24,140 bases of DNA from Rohdeia sp044358925 (GCA_044358925.1 JBIKNC010000040.1:1-24140); one strand, 5' to 3'; numbered from the stretch's first letter, positions 1 through 8,396 are shown. Notes: generated by a model from the letters alone, not told the origin. Program-made: numbers and translations.

Positions 1-122
1 TCGGGGAAGCGGCGGCCGAGCGAGCGCGCCGAATGCAGCGCGAACGGTGCGAGGCGTTCGTCTTCGTCGCGCTCCTTCGCCGCGCGATCGAACAAGCGGT
101 AGCGGCCGTCGGGACTCGTCAC
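1..122 (-). CDS. dgt: dGTPase-like (HD-domain dNTP triphosphohydrolase), N-terminal fragment
   Basis: This is a partial gene reading leftward off the window edge; only the first 40 codons are visible. The start is a GTG at 122-120, and an in-frame TAG lies four codons upstream, so no other start is possible. The fragment contains LAPFALHSARSLGRRFP, which matches the conserved N-terminal segment of class 2 dGTPases (typically LAPYA-S--SRGR-HPE). That segment lies before the metal-binding HD domain, which falls outside the window. Members of the family hydrolyse dGTP, and often other dNTPs, to the nucleoside and triphosphate, which controls dNTP pools in the cytoplasm. The gene is divergent from the PhoX-like gene at 215, with only 92 bp between them. 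The identification rests on one short motif, so the family call is probable and the catalytic domain is unseen. Confidence 0.68.
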   Translation of the reverse strand, partial: MTSPDGRYRLFDRAAKERDEDERLAPFALHSARSLGRRFP

Positions 123-128
123 GCGACG

Positions 129-134
129 ATGCTA
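129..134 (-). promoter_or_regulatory. Possible -10 element for the dgt-like gene
   Basis: Read on the - strand this is TAGCAT, a TANNNT-type -10 hexamer. Its downstream end is only 6 nt from the GTG start at 122, so a transcript from it would have almost no leader. No convincing -35 hexamer sits at 16-18 bp spacing. The 92-bp divergent gap 123-214 holds nothing else I can identify beyond a TTGACG on the + strand at 164-169 with no matching -10. Confidence 0.22.
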
Positions 135-214
135 ACGAGCGCGACCCGCCACTTCACCGACCGTTGACGGAGCAGGCTCCCCATGCGCTCGTCGGATGTG
201 CCACGATCTGTCGC

Positions 215-1603
215 ATGCGCAGCGAAGGTGGCGGTCTCGATCGACGTGCGTTGTTGCAGCGCGGTTCGGCACTCGGCGCGAGTGTCTTCGCGGGCGGCGT
301 GTGGGCCGCGCTGTTCGAGCGCGCGAGTGCGGCGGGTGCGCTGCAAGAGACGGCGACGTCCGCGCCCGGGCCGTACGGGCCGCTGTTCCCGACGCCTGAG
401 CTCGGCACGGGGCTGCCGCTCCTGCACCTGCCGCAGGGCTTCACGTACCGCGCGCTCTCGTTCAACGGCGACACACTCACGAGCGGCGCGCCGCTTCCGC
501 TGCGACCGGACGGCATGGCTTGTTTCGCACGCAGCGGCGGCGTGGCGCGGCTCGTGCGCAACCACGAAGTGCTGTCGGACACGGGCAGCTTCGCGCCGCC
601 GAACGCGACGTACGACCCGGCGGCGGGCGGGGGCACGACCGTGCTCGACTTCGACGTTGCGAGCGGTCGACCGCTGCGGAGTTTCGCGAACCTCGGCGGC
701 ACGCTCGTGAACTGCGCGGGCGGGCCGACGCCGTGGGGCACGTGGTTGTCCGGTGAAGAGACCGTGTTCGGGCTCGGGAACGGCGCACTGCAGAAGCCGC
801 ACGGCTACGTCTTCGAGTCGCCGCCGAACGGGCTGTCGAACGCCATCGCGCTGGTCGACATGGGGCGCTTCAAACACGAAGCGGCCGCCGTCGACACTGC
901 GACCGGTGCCGTGTACCTCACCGAAGACGACACGCCCGCGGGCTTCTACCGCTTCACACCGCGCATGCGCGGCGTGCTCGCGGCCGGCGGTGTGCTCGAG
1001 ATGCTCGCGGTGCGCGGCGTTCCGAACGCGAATCTCGCGCTCGGTCAGAGCGTCGGCGCGTCGTGGGACGTCGACTGGGTGCGCATCGATCTGCCCGACA
1101 CGCCCGATCCGATCGGCGCCGGGCGAACGGTGCAGCAAGGTTTCGCGAAGGGCGCGGCGTCGTTCCTGCGCCTCGAAGGCATCTGGTTCGACGGCGGGCG
1201 CTTGTTCTTCGCCTCGACGAACGGCGGCGCCGCGGGACAAGGGCAGATCTTCGAGTACGTGCCGGCGACTCGGCGACTGCGCTTGGTCTTCGAGTCACCC
1301 GGCGCGAGCGTGCTCTCGAATCCCGACAACCTGACGGTGTCGCCGCGGGGCGGCATCGCGGTGTGCGAGGACGGCAGCGGAGTCACCCGCTTGCACGGCT
1401 TGTCGACGGACGGGCGCCTCTTCCCGTTCGTGCAGAGTGCGATCGTGCTCGCGGGCCAGGTCAACGGCCTGACGGGGGACTTCAGCGAGAGCGAATTCTG
1501 CGGTGTCTGTTACGACCCGACGGGGCGTTGGATGTTCTTCAATTCACAGGAGCCGGGCATCACGTTCGCGGTCACCGGACCGTGGGGGCAAGGCGCGCTG
1601 TGA
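215..1603 (+). CDS. PhoX/DUF839-family Tat-exported protein (putative alkaline phosphatase-like)
   Basis: 462 residues. I chose ATG 215 because it starts a twin-arginine signal: DRRALLQRG at about residues 9-17, then a hydrophobic stretch and an Ala-rich cleavage region near residue 40. An upstream in-frame start at 47 would only add basic low-complexity sequence. Family motifs occur in order: RNHEVLSDTG, NCAGGPTPWGTWLSGEE (Cys167), GRFKHEAAAVD, YLTEDDTPAGFYRF, LSNPDNLTVSP with VCEDGSG, and a C-terminal NGLTGDFSESEFCGVCYDP. In characterised PhoX the Cys of the NC-GG-TPWGTW motif ligates iron and acidic residues bind calcium, giving a phosphatase secreted folded through Tat. Many DUF839 proteins are uncharacterised, so the substrate is inferred only. 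The next gene starts 2 nt after the stop, suggesting co-transcription. No phosphate-responsive promoter was recognised. Confidence 0.85.
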   Translation: MRSEGGGLDRRALLQRGSALGASVFAGGVWAALFERASAAGALQETATSAPGPYGPLFPTPELGTGLPLLHLPQGFTYRALSFNGDTLTSGAPLPLRPDGMACFARSGGVARLVRNHEVLSDTGSFAPPNATYDPAAGGGTTVLDFDVASGRPLRSFANLGGTLVNCAGGPTPWGTWLSGEETVFGLGNGALQKPHGYVFESPPNGLSNAIALVDMGRFKHEAAAVDTATGAVYLTEDDTPAGFYRFTPRMRGVLAAGGVLEMLAVRGVPNANLALGQSVGASWDVDWVRIDLPDTPDPIGAGRTVQQGFAKGAASFLRLEGIWFDGGRLFFASTNGGAAGQGQIFEYVPATRRLRLVFESPGASVLSNPDNLTVSPRGGIAVCEDGSGVTRLHGLSTDGRLFPFVQSAIVLAGQVNGLTGDFSESEFCGVCYDPTGRWMFFNSQEPGITFAVTGPWGQGAL

Positions 1604-1605
1604 GA

Positions 1606-2958
1606 ATGCAACTTCCTGAGTGTGTTCTCGGCGCGGCCATCGCCGCGTTGAGCGCCGCTCCGTCGTTCGCACAGGACTCGTACACCGTGAAGTGGATCGA
1701 GCCGTTGCCCGGCGGCTTCGGCAGCTTCGCGAGCGGGCTCGACGAACACGGGCGCGTCAGCCTGTGGGCCGACACGACGGACGCCGTCGTGTGGTCGGGC
1801 GGGCGCTCGCACGTGTTGCCCGCGCTCGTCAGCGGCGGCCTCACGCGCGCCGAGGGCGTGGGCCCGTTCGGTGCGGTGCTCGGCAGTTCGCAAACGGCAT
1901 TCGGCGAACACGCCGTGCTCTGGGAGCGCGGCCCCGCCGGCTACACCGCGATCGACCTCGGCGTCGCGCCGGGCGACATCCAGTCGCTCGCCTTCGCGTC
2001 GAGCGGACGCTTCGTCGTCGGACTCACCGACGACGCGTTCGTCTGGAAGCCGTGTGTGTGGGAGCGCGCTGCGCCCGGTTCGAGCGTGTTCCAAGTCGTC
2101 CCGCTGCCGTTGCTCGCGGGCGACATCGGCGGACAGGCCGAAGACGTCGACGCGAGCGGCATGGTCGTCGGCTCGAGTGCTTCCGGCGGAACCGTCCGCG
2201 CCGTGCGCTGGCGCAGGGGCGCAGGCGCGTGGCAGGTCGAGGAACTCGCGCCGCTCGCACCGAACTTCGGCGGTGAAGCGCGCGCCGTGAACTCACGCGG
2301 CGTCGCGGTCGGCTGGTGCACCTCGCCGTCGACGTTCGTCGAACACGCCGTGCTGTGGCGCGGCGACGCGGTCGTCGATCTCGGCGCACCCGCACCCGCT
2401 TGGCGCACGATCGCCATCGACGTCAACGAGCGCGGCGACGTCGTCGGTCGCGCCGGCCCGTTCGCCTTCACGTCCGGCTGGGTGCGCCCGGCAGCGACGG
2501 GAACGATGGTGTTGCTCGACACGCTCCTGCCGACCGATTCGCCGTGGACGATCGTGTCCGCGGAGGACGTCGACGAACACGGCCGCATCGCGGCGACCGG
2601 CGTGCTCGCCGGCTTCAACCACGCCTGTCTCCTGACGCCGATCGAGGTCTTCCTCACAGCTCCGCCGAGCGGTGGCGCCGGCACCAACGCCACCTTCGTC
2701 GTGACCGCGGCCGCGCCCGGGGCGACGATCGACTTCCACTTCGGCACGGGCGGCGGCGCTTCACCGCTCGCCGGTTGCCCCGCGGGCAACCTCGACGTCG
2801 CGAGCGCCGCGCAGCTCGGCAGCGCCGTCGCCGACGCTTCCGGCATCGCCACGCTGACCGTGTTCGTCCCGGCCGTGCTGAGCGGCACGACACTCTGGTT
2901 CCAAGCCTCCGAACCCGCCGCGTGCCGCGTGACGAACGTCGAGCGCGTCACCTGGTGA
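1606..2958 (+). CDS. Secreted HAF-repeat protein with C-terminal beta-rich domain
   Basis: 450 residues from ATG 1606. An in-frame GTG at 1600, overlapping the previous stop, is an alternative start. A Sec signal peptide is clear: hydrophobic residues 3-18, then a PSFA-QD cleavage site near residue 23. The body shows degenerate repeats of the HAF type (probable extracellular repeat). Units combine an HAVLW/AVVW strand, an IDLG/VDLG strand and a D-N--G-VVG turn, for example GEHAVLWERG, VEHAVLWRGD and DVNERGDVVGRAG. These repeats are thought to form a beta-propeller-like fold. The last 100 or so residues form a separate, probably beta-sandwich domain with two Cys and a terminal TTLWFQASEPAACRVTN stretch, of a kind I associate with secreted planctomycete proteins. 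No catalytic motif was seen and the function is unknown. Its tight placement after the PhoX-like gene suggests a two-gene secreted operon. Confidence 0.8.
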   Translation: MQLPECVLGAAIAALSAAPSFAQDSYTVKWIEPLPGGFGSFASGLDEHGRVSLWADTTDAVVWSGGRSHVLPALVSGGLTRAEGVGPFGAVLGSSQTAFGEHAVLWERGPAGYTAIDLGVAPGDIQSLAFASSGRFVVGLTDDAFVWKPCVWERAAPGSSVFQVVPLPLLAGDIGGQAEDVDASGMVVGSSASGGTVRAVRWRRGAGAWQVEELAPLAPNFGGEARAVNSRGVAVGWCTSPSTFVEHAVLWRGDAVVDLGAPAPAWRTIAIDVNERGDVVGRAGPFAFTSGWVRPAATGTMVLLDTLLPTDSPWTIVSAEDVDEHGRIAATGVLAGFNHACLLTPIEVFLTAPPSGGAGTNATFVVTAAAPGATIDFHFGTGGGASPLAGCPAGNLDVASAAQLGSAVADASGIATLTVFVPAVLSGTTLWFQASEPAACRVTNVERVTW

Positions 2959-3032
2959 GCGCGTGTCGCCACCGACGAACCGGCCACGCGGACGGCCATC
3001 GGTCGACTCTCGAACGACTCTCGAGCGAGCCG

Positions 3033-3309
3033 TCCGGCGAGTGACTGCTGCACGCGTTCCGGCGTGAAGGGCTTGCCGATGTGGCGACAGGCGCCGATTG
3101 CATTCGCATGCGCGATCGACTCGCCGCTCGCCTCCGTCGTGATCATCACGATCGGCAGCTCGTCCATCGCGAACTTCGACCGCACAGCTTTTCACTTTTA
3201 CCAACTCGAGGCGTTTTACTTTTACCAAGTCGGGGCGTTTCAATTTTACCAAGTCGAGGCCGTGCATCCCCGGCAGGTTCACGGCGGAGAGGATCCGCGC
3301 GCTGTCGGG
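3033..3309 (-). pseudogene. Broken CheY-like response-regulator receiver domain
   Basis: Reading leftward from 3185, the frame encodes a good C-terminal half of a receiver domain: RSKFAMDELPIVMITTE (beta-4 with the conserved Thr), then an A--IGACRHIGKPF segment containing the conserved Lys-Pro, then helix 5. Upstream, in a different frame, VNLPGMHG at about 3282-3259 resembles the loop after the phosphoacceptor Asp, but an Ala (ILSAV) sits where the Asp should be. The halves are separated and frameshifted by the 24-bp repeats at 3187-3258. There is no stop after the domain: the frame runs on into the antisense of the HAF gene, so the original 3' end is also lost. The C-terminal half is well supported; the N-terminal half is weak, because part of GLDLV belongs to the repeat itself. 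It lies divergent to cheA, which suggests a lost chemotaxis regulator. Confidence 0.6.
3187..3258. repeat. Three tandem AT-rich 24-bp repeats, insertion-sequence-end-like
   Basis: Units lie at 3187-3210, 3211-3234 and 3235-3258, with the common core ttttaccaa and GC-rich ends (ctcgag or gtcggg). On the - strand each reads roughly TTGGTAAAA-T-AAA-GC. Composition is strikingly AT-rich against the surroundings. Multiple subterminal repeats of this appearance are known from the ends of IS21-family elements, where they are thought to bind transposase. No transposase gene is present, so a solo end, scar or miniature derivative is my inference. The array interrupts the receiver remnant. Confidence 0.7.
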
Positions 3310-3486
3310 ATGCGCGCTCGGGCATTTCAGGCCTTCTCGCCAGCGCTCTCGGAGCCCGCCTGCCGCCGCAATGGCGAGCGCGTCCCGAAAATGCCGTGCG
3401 AGGGATTCAGTCCATGGACGCCGTCAATGCGATGACGGGGGTGGGTCGATCCCGAGACCTGCCAGCCCGAAGCCCGTCTCGCACAC

Positions 3487-6396
3487 ATGAACGACGATTC
3501 CCTGCTGCAAGAGTTCCTCGCTGAGGCTTTCGAGTCGCTCGATCGAGTTGACGAAGAACTCGTCGCGCTCGAAGCCGATCCGTCCGATCGCTCGATCCTG
3601 GCGAGCGTGTTCCGCTCGATCCACAGCATCAAAGGGGCCTGCGGATTCTTGGAATTCGCGCGTCTCGAGCGTGTGGCGCACGTCGGGGAGAGCCTGCTCA
3701 GCAGCTTGCGCGACGGGCTGCTCGACCTCGACGAGCCCATCGCCACGGCGCTGCTCGAGCTGGTCGACGCCGTTCGTGCGATGCTCCAAGCGATCCGGGA
3801 GACGGGCGCCGAAGGCAGCGCGGAGTACCCGGAGCTCGTGCAGGTGCTCGTCGAGTTGAATCGACGTCGCCGGTCGGTCGAGACGACGGCGTCCGATGCA
3901 ACCAGCATGTCCGACGAGGAATTGCTGGCGGCATTCGCAGCTCACGCCGGCGCGGCGAATGGGATCGACACGCCCGCAGCGCTCGTGGCGACGAACACTC
4001 GGTCCGAAGCTGGGTCGGCGAGCGAACTGTTCCACGAAGCCGCCGCGAGCGCGTCGACCGTCTCGAAGTCGGCAGCACGTTCCGCGGGCGCGCAGGCAGG
4101 CGGCCGCGATTCCGGAGGTTCCGCGACGGGCCAACTCGAACCGCCGGCCGTCACGCGTCAGTCGCCGGGCGAGTTGCTCGCTCGACCCGACGCTGCCGAT
4201 GCACGAGAGGCACGGACGCCGCGCGTCGAGACCGGCAACATCCGCGTGTCGGTCGAGCACCTCGACCGGCTGATGAACATGGTCGGCGAGCTCGTCCTCG
4301 CGCGCAACCAACTGCTGCAGGGCGCCGCTCGCCTCGCTGACGCGAACACCGACACCGCGGTGCACCGCGTGAACATCATCACGACCGAACTGCAGGAGTC
4401 GGTCATGAAGGTGCGCATGCAACCGATCGGGAACTTGTGGAGCAAGTTCCCGCGTGTCGTCCGCGACGTGGCGCGCGCCTGCGGCAAGCAGGTCGAACTC
4501 GAACTGCGCGGCAAGGACACGGAACTCGACAAGACGCTGCTCGAGGCGATCAGCGACCCGCTGACGCACTTGCTGCGCAACGCGATCGACCACGGAATCG
4601 AGCTCCCGGACGTTCGCGTCGCGGCAGGCAAATCGCCGACCGGCAGCGTCTCGCTGCGTTCGTACCACGAGAGCAGTCAAGTCGTCGTCGAAGTCGTCGA
4701 CGACGGCAAGGGCCTCGACATCGAGCGCATCAAAGAGAAGGCCGTCGCCCGACGCCTCGTGACGGCGGACAAGGCGGCCGCGCTGACCGATCGTGAGGTG
4801 GCGCAGCTCATCTTCCATCCCGGACTCTCGACGGCCGACGCCGTCTCGAACATCTCCGGACGCGGCGTCGGAATGGACGTCGTGAAGACGAACATCGAGC
4901 GCATCGGCGGCTTCGTCGACGTGGCGAGTGAGTCGGGCCGCGGGACGACGGTCAAGATCAAGATCCCGCTGACCCTCGCGATCATCCCGGCGCTGCTCGT
5001 GACGGTCGACGGCGACCGCTACGCGATCCCGCAGGTCAGCCTGGTGGAACTCGTGCGCCTCGAGGGTGAGTCGCTCGCTCACGGCATCGAGTGGGTCCAA
5101 GGTCAACCGGTGCATCGACTGCGCGAGCAGTTGTTGCCGCTCGTCGATCTGCGCACCCAACTCGGCCTGCCGTCGCGCCTGGCCGAGCGCCGCGTCGAGC
5201 ACGAGAACGCATGCTGCATCGTCGTCCTCAAGGCCGACAACCGCCGCTTCGGCTTGATCGTCGACACGATCAACGACACGGAGGAGATCGTCGTGAAGCC
5301 GCTCGATCGCTACCTCAAGGGCACGCAGGTCTACGCGGGCACGACGATCATGGGCGACGGTTGTGTGGCCCTGATTCTCGACGTGATGGGGGTGGCGAAG
5401 CGCGCCAACATCGCCGCCGAGGACTCACACGCATCCGCCACCGAGAGCGTCGTGTCGCGCTCGGTCACGCGGGAGGCGACGACCCGCCTGCTGGTCTGCG
5501 AACTCGCAAGCGGCCGACGGGTCGCCGTCGATCTCGGTTCGGTCGACCGTCTCGAAGAACTCGAACGTTCGCTGGTCGAGCACACAGGCAGCGGCCCCGT
5601 CGTCCAATACCGCGGGTCGATCATGCCGCTCGTCTCCGTGGCCGAGCGCGTCGGGGCAGTCGGCCATGAAGACCTCTCGCACGGCGACGGTCGCCTCCAA
5701 GTCGTCGTCCATCCCGGATGCGGCGTCCCGGTCGGACTCGTCGTGGGCCGTGTCATCGACATCATCGACGGGCTGCTCGATCGGCGCCTGCCGTCCAAGG
5801 CGCCGCACGTGTCGTTCTCAGCCGTGATCGGCGGAGCGGTGACCGACGTGCTCGACGTCGATTCCGTCGTCGCAGACCTCGGCGACCTGACCACGATGTT
5901 CGCCGAGACGAGTACCGAACGCAGTCGACAGACGACGTCGCGCGTCGAACAGATCTGCACCTTCTGGGTCGACGATCAACTGCTGGGCGTCGACGTCGTG
6001 CGCGTTCAGGAGATCCTGCGCTCGTCGAAGCGCACGCGCATTCCGCTCGCCTGCGACATGGTCGAGGGACTGCTCAATCTGCGCGGTCAGACCGTCACGG
6101 CGCTCGACCTGCACGAGTGTCTCGGTTCGTCGCGCAGCGACTCGGACTGCGACAAGGCGCCCGCGACGATGAACGTCGTCGTGCGCTGCAACGAGGGCGT
6201 GACGAGTCTGCTCGTCGATCGCATCGGCGACGTCGTCGAAGTCGACAGAGACACCGCCGAGCCGCCGCCTCCCACCGTGCCGAAGTTCACGGCAGCGCTC
6301 ATCGAGCGTGTCCACAAGCTCGAAGGCGAGCTCTTGCTCGTCCTCGACGTGGACCGCGTCGCGGGTCTCGCCGTCGCGCAGCCGACAGCGGCCTGA
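3487..6396 (+). CDS. cheA: Chemotaxis histidine kinase CheA with three CheW-like C-terminal modules
   Basis: 969 residues, longer than typical CheA (about 650-750). Domains: Hpt/P1 at 1-105 with the phosphoacceptor His46 in SIHSIKGACGF; an Ala/Ser-rich linker at about 105-245 with no recognisable P2; P3 dimerisation helices at about 250-315 (LDRLMNMVGELVLARN); and a P4 kinase with N-box LLRNAIDHG (362-370), G1 DDGKG (405-409) and G2 GRGVGM (458-463). P5 CheW-like is at about 499-645. A second, more divergent CheW-like stretch spans about 669-800. A canonical CheW module spans about 822-968 (WVDDQLLGVDVVRVQEIL, VEGLLNLRGQ). The kinase autophosphorylates on ATP under chemoreceptor control and passes phosphate to receiver domains. 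All catalytic motifs look intact. Start ATG 3487 precedes the Hpt directly; no SD is visible. It heads the cluster with the chemoreceptor, cheB and cheR, and no free cheW is present. Confidence 0.95.
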   Translation: MNDDSLLQEFLAEAFESLDRVDEELVALEADPSDRSILASVFRSIHSIKGACGFLEFARLERVAHVGESLLSSLRDGLLDLDEPIATALLELVDAVRAMLQAIRETGAEGSAEYPELVQVLVELNRRRRSVETTASDATSMSDEELLAAFAAHAGAANGIDTPAALVATNTRSEAGSASELFHEAAASASTVSKSAARSAGAQAGGRDSGGSATGQLEPPAVTRQSPGELLARPDAADAREARTPRVETGNIRVSVEHLDRLMNMVGELVLARNQLLQGAARLADANTDTAVHRVNIITTELQESVMKVRMQPIGNLWSKFPRVVRDVARACGKQVELELRGKDTELDKTLLEAISDPLTHLLRNAIDHGIELPDVRVAAGKSPTGSVSLRSYHESSQVVVEVVDDGKGLDIERIKEKAVARRLVTADKAAALTDREVAQLIFHPGLSTADAVSNISGRGVGMDVVKTNIERIGGFVDVASESGRGTTVKIKIPLTLAIIPALLVTVDGDRYAIPQVSLVELVRLEGESLAHGIEWVQGQPVHRLREQLLPLVDLRTQLGLPSRLAERRVEHENACCIVVLKADNRRFGLIVDTINDTEEIVVKPLDRYLKGTQVYAGTTIMGDGCVALILDVMGVAKRANIAAEDSHASATESVVSRSVTREATTRLLVCELASGRRVAVDLGSVDRLEELERSLVEHTGSGPVVQYRGSIMPLVSVAERVGAVGHEDLSHGDGRLQVVVHPGCGVPVGLVVGRVIDIIDGLLDRRLPSKAPHVSFSAVIGGAVTDVLDVDSVVADLGDLTTMFAETSTERSRQTTSRVEQICTFWVDDQLLGVDVVRVQEILRSSKRTRIPLACDMVEGLLNLRGQTVTALDLHECLGSSRSDSDCDKAPATMNVVVRCNEGVTSLLVDRIGDVVEVDRDTAEPPPPTVPKFTAALIERVHKLEGELLLVLDVDRVAGLAVAQPTAA

Positions 6397-6490
6397 ACCC
6401 ATCGAACATCGACATCCGCGCGGTCGCGGGTGCCCGACCTGCCCATTCACCAGCATCCCGCTCGATCCACACAACGTCTGCTGTCTCGCC

Positions 6491-8263
6491 ATGAGCATCA
6501 ACCAACACAGCACCAGGAAGGTCAGTCTCGCGCCGTCGAACACACCGTCGCCGGTCACGACCAACACGTACGAACGGTTCGAGAACGTGCCTGTCGCGAT
6601 CTGCGTCGCGGACAGCGACGGTCGCCTGTCCTACGTCAATGCCGCCGCCCGACGCCTGATCAAGACATGCCTCGGCGACGGCGTGAACCCGTCGGCCGCC
6701 GAGGTCGAGAGCGGAAGCCTGCACCGCTTCCACGCCGACCCGCGTCAGATCGAGCGTGCGATCTCCGAAGGCCGCGGATTCCCGCTGACATCGTCCTTCA
6801 CGCTCGGGACGGTGCACGTCGAGTCGCGCATCGACATCGGAGGCGTCGACGGCAATGGCAACTGGTACTGCGCGACTCTCGAGGACGTCACCGTACGCGA
6901 ACGCAGCCGACGTGAGTACGCGGCGCTGCGCAGCATGGTCGACTCCTGCCCGATCAACATCATGTCGACGGGGCGCGACCTCAAGATCGACTACATGAAC
7001 CGCAAGTCGCTGGCCACTCTGCGCCAGATCGAGAACTTGCTGCCGGTGCGCGCCGACAAGATCCTCGGCCAGTCGATCGACATCTTCCACAAGGACCCGA
7101 GCCACCAACGGCGCATGTTGGCGGACCCGAGCCGGCTGCCGCACAACGCGCAGATCCAGCTCGGCAAGGAGACGCTCGACCTCTTGGTCTCGCCGATCAT
7201 CGGGCCCGACGGTGAGTACCTCGGCCCCATGGTGACCTGGGACGTCATCACGAAGCGACTGGAGACCGAACGCCAGGTCGTCGAGAGTCAGGAGCGCGAG
7301 CGTCGCCAGGCCGCCGAGCTGACCGCTCGTGTCGGCGAGATGCTCGGTGTCGTCGAGGCTGCGTCCAACGGTGACTTGACGAAGACGATCGGGTTCAGCG
7401 ACGACGGCGCCATCGGCAAGATGGCGGCTGGTCTCTCGCGCTTCTTCAGCGACTTGCGCACCAGGATCACTCGCATCCTCGAGAACGCACAGGCCGTCGC
7501 GAACTCGAGCGAGGAGCTGACCGCCGTCAGCAAACAGATGGCGATCAACTCGCGCTCGAACGCCGAACAGGCGCGGCTCGTGACGGACTCGTCCGGTCGC
7601 GTCGCCTCGAACGTCGAGACGGTCGCTGCCGGAACCGAGGAGATGACGGCCAGCATCCGCGAGATCTCGCGCAGTGCCTCGCACGCTGCCAAGGTCGCCA
7701 CGGACGCGGTCACGGTGGCGCAGAGCACGAATCGCACCGTTGCGAAGCTCGGCGACAGCTCCGCCGAGATCGGTCAGGTCGTCAAGGTCATCACCTCGAT
7801 CGCGCAGCAGACGAACTTGCTGGCTCTGAACGCCACGATCGAAGCCGCGCGCGCCGGTGAAGCCGGCAAGGGTTTCGCCGTCGTCGCGAACGAGGTCAAG
7901 GAACTCGCGAAGGAGACCGCCAAGGCGACCGAGGACATCAGCAAGCGCATCGTCGCCATCCAAGGCGACACGCAGGAAGCCGTCAAGGCGATCGATCACA
8001 TCGGGAAGATCATCGCCGAGATCAACGACATCCAGAGCAGCATCGCCAGCGCGGTCGAACAGCAAACGGCCACGACGAACGAGATGGCTCGCAACGTCGC
8101 GGACGCGGCACGCGGGACCAACGAGATCCGCAACAACATCGTCACCGTCGCGGAAGGCTCGGAAGAGGCCTCACGCGGCGCGGCGGACGCCCTGTCGGCG
8201 GCGAATGCCCTCGCTTCGATGGCGAGTGAACTCCAGACCCTGGTCGGACGGTTCCGCATCTGA
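6491..8263 (+). CDS. Soluble methyl-accepting chemotaxis protein with two PAS domains
   Basis: 590 residues from ATG 6491, just before the first PAS domain; an open frame further upstream overlaps cheA and looks non-coding. PAS 1 is at about 26-142 (VAICVADSDGRLSYVN) and PAS 2 at about 146-265 (DLKIDYMNRKS, then a region ending LVSPIIGPDGEYLG). A HAMP-like linker follows at about 285-345 (GDLTKTIGFSDDGAIG). The long coiled-coil signalling domain has its hairpin tip at about 438-470, including QQTNLLALNATIEAARAG and GKGFAVVANEV. Glu pairs in GTEEMTASIREIS are candidate methylation sites. There is no transmembrane segment or signal peptide, so it is a cytoplasmic receptor, probably sensing an intracellular ligand or redox state through PAS; no cofactor-binding residue is certain. 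It lies 94 bp downstream of cheA and should be its partner, methylated by CheR and deamidated or demethylated by CheB. Confidence 0.93.
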   Translation: MSINQHSTRKVSLAPSNTPSPVTTNTYERFENVPVAICVADSDGRLSYVNAAARRLIKTCLGDGVNPSAAEVESGSLHRFHADPRQIERAISEGRGFPLTSSFTLGTVHVESRIDIGGVDGNGNWYCATLEDVTVRERSRREYAALRSMVDSCPINIMSTGRDLKIDYMNRKSLATLRQIENLLPVRADKILGQSIDIFHKDPSHQRRMLADPSRLPHNAQIQLGKETLDLLVSPIIGPDGEYLGPMVTWDVITKRLETERQVVESQERERRQAAELTARVGEMLGVVEAASNGDLTKTIGFSDDGAIGKMAAGLSRFFSDLRTRITRILENAQAVANSSEELTAVSKQMAINSRSNAEQARLVTDSSGRVASNVETVAAGTEEMTASIREISRSASHAAKVATDAVTVAQSTNRTVAKLGDSSAEIGQVVKVITSIAQQTNLLALNATIEAARAGEAGKGFAVVANEVKELAKETAKATEDISKRIVAIQGDTQEAVKAIDHIGKIIAEINDIQSSIASAVEQQTATTNEMARNVADAARGTNEIRNNIVTVAEGSEEASRGAADALSAANALASMASELQTLVGRFRI

Positions 8264-8336
8264 GCGCGGGGAGGTGTGCGGTGGCCGAATTCCACTCTGG
8301 AGTCCGGCTGCGCGCACACCTTTGCCGATGAACGAA

Positions 8337-8368
8337 GCGAGCGCACCGCCATCGGCGCGTGCGCTCGC
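8337..8368. other. Intergenic hairpin between the chemoreceptor gene and cheB
   Basis: A perfect 10-bp stem (8337-8346 with 8359-8368, GCGAGCGCAC and its complement) encloses a 12-nt loop with a further possible GCC/GGC pairing. No T-run follows, so it is not a standard intrinsic terminator. It sits 28 nt before the cheB start and could modulate the receptor-to-CheB expression ratio or protect the upstream mRNA. Function is inferred only. Confidence 0.45.
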
Positions 8369-8396
8369 GTGAACTCGACCCCACGCTCCCACCTCC

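Larger units (their letters stand above)
2959..3486. other. 528-bp gene-poor stretch with remnants
   Basis: There is no intact gene here. It holds the receiver-domain remnant and the AT-rich 24-bp repeats described separately. Just after the HAF stop there is a short direct duplication (gactctcgaacgactctcga, about 3004-3023). The stretch from about 3310 to 3486, directly upstream of cheA, contains no SD site and no -10/-35 pair that I can defend, although the cheA promoter should lie here. An open + strand frame at 3064-3435 is not convincing as a protein. Confidence 0.6.

Noticed and set aside
47..214. Upstream extension of the PhoX-like gene to an ATG at 47
   Set aside because: Adds 56 basic, low-complexity residues before an obvious Tat signal and would overlap the dgt-like start on the other strand.
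3064..3435. Possible + strand gene of 123 codons before cheA
   Set aside because: It covers the receiver remnant on the opposite strand and the 24-bp repeats (giving FYQ-EAF peptide repeats); no homology, no SD.
3424..5202. A 592-codon open frame on the - strand opposite cheA
   Set aside because: Antisense to a CheA with all catalytic motifs; no domain in the reverse translation.
6299..8065. A 588-codon open frame on the - strand opposite the chemoreceptor
   Set aside because: Antisense mirror frame of a clear MCP signalling domain.
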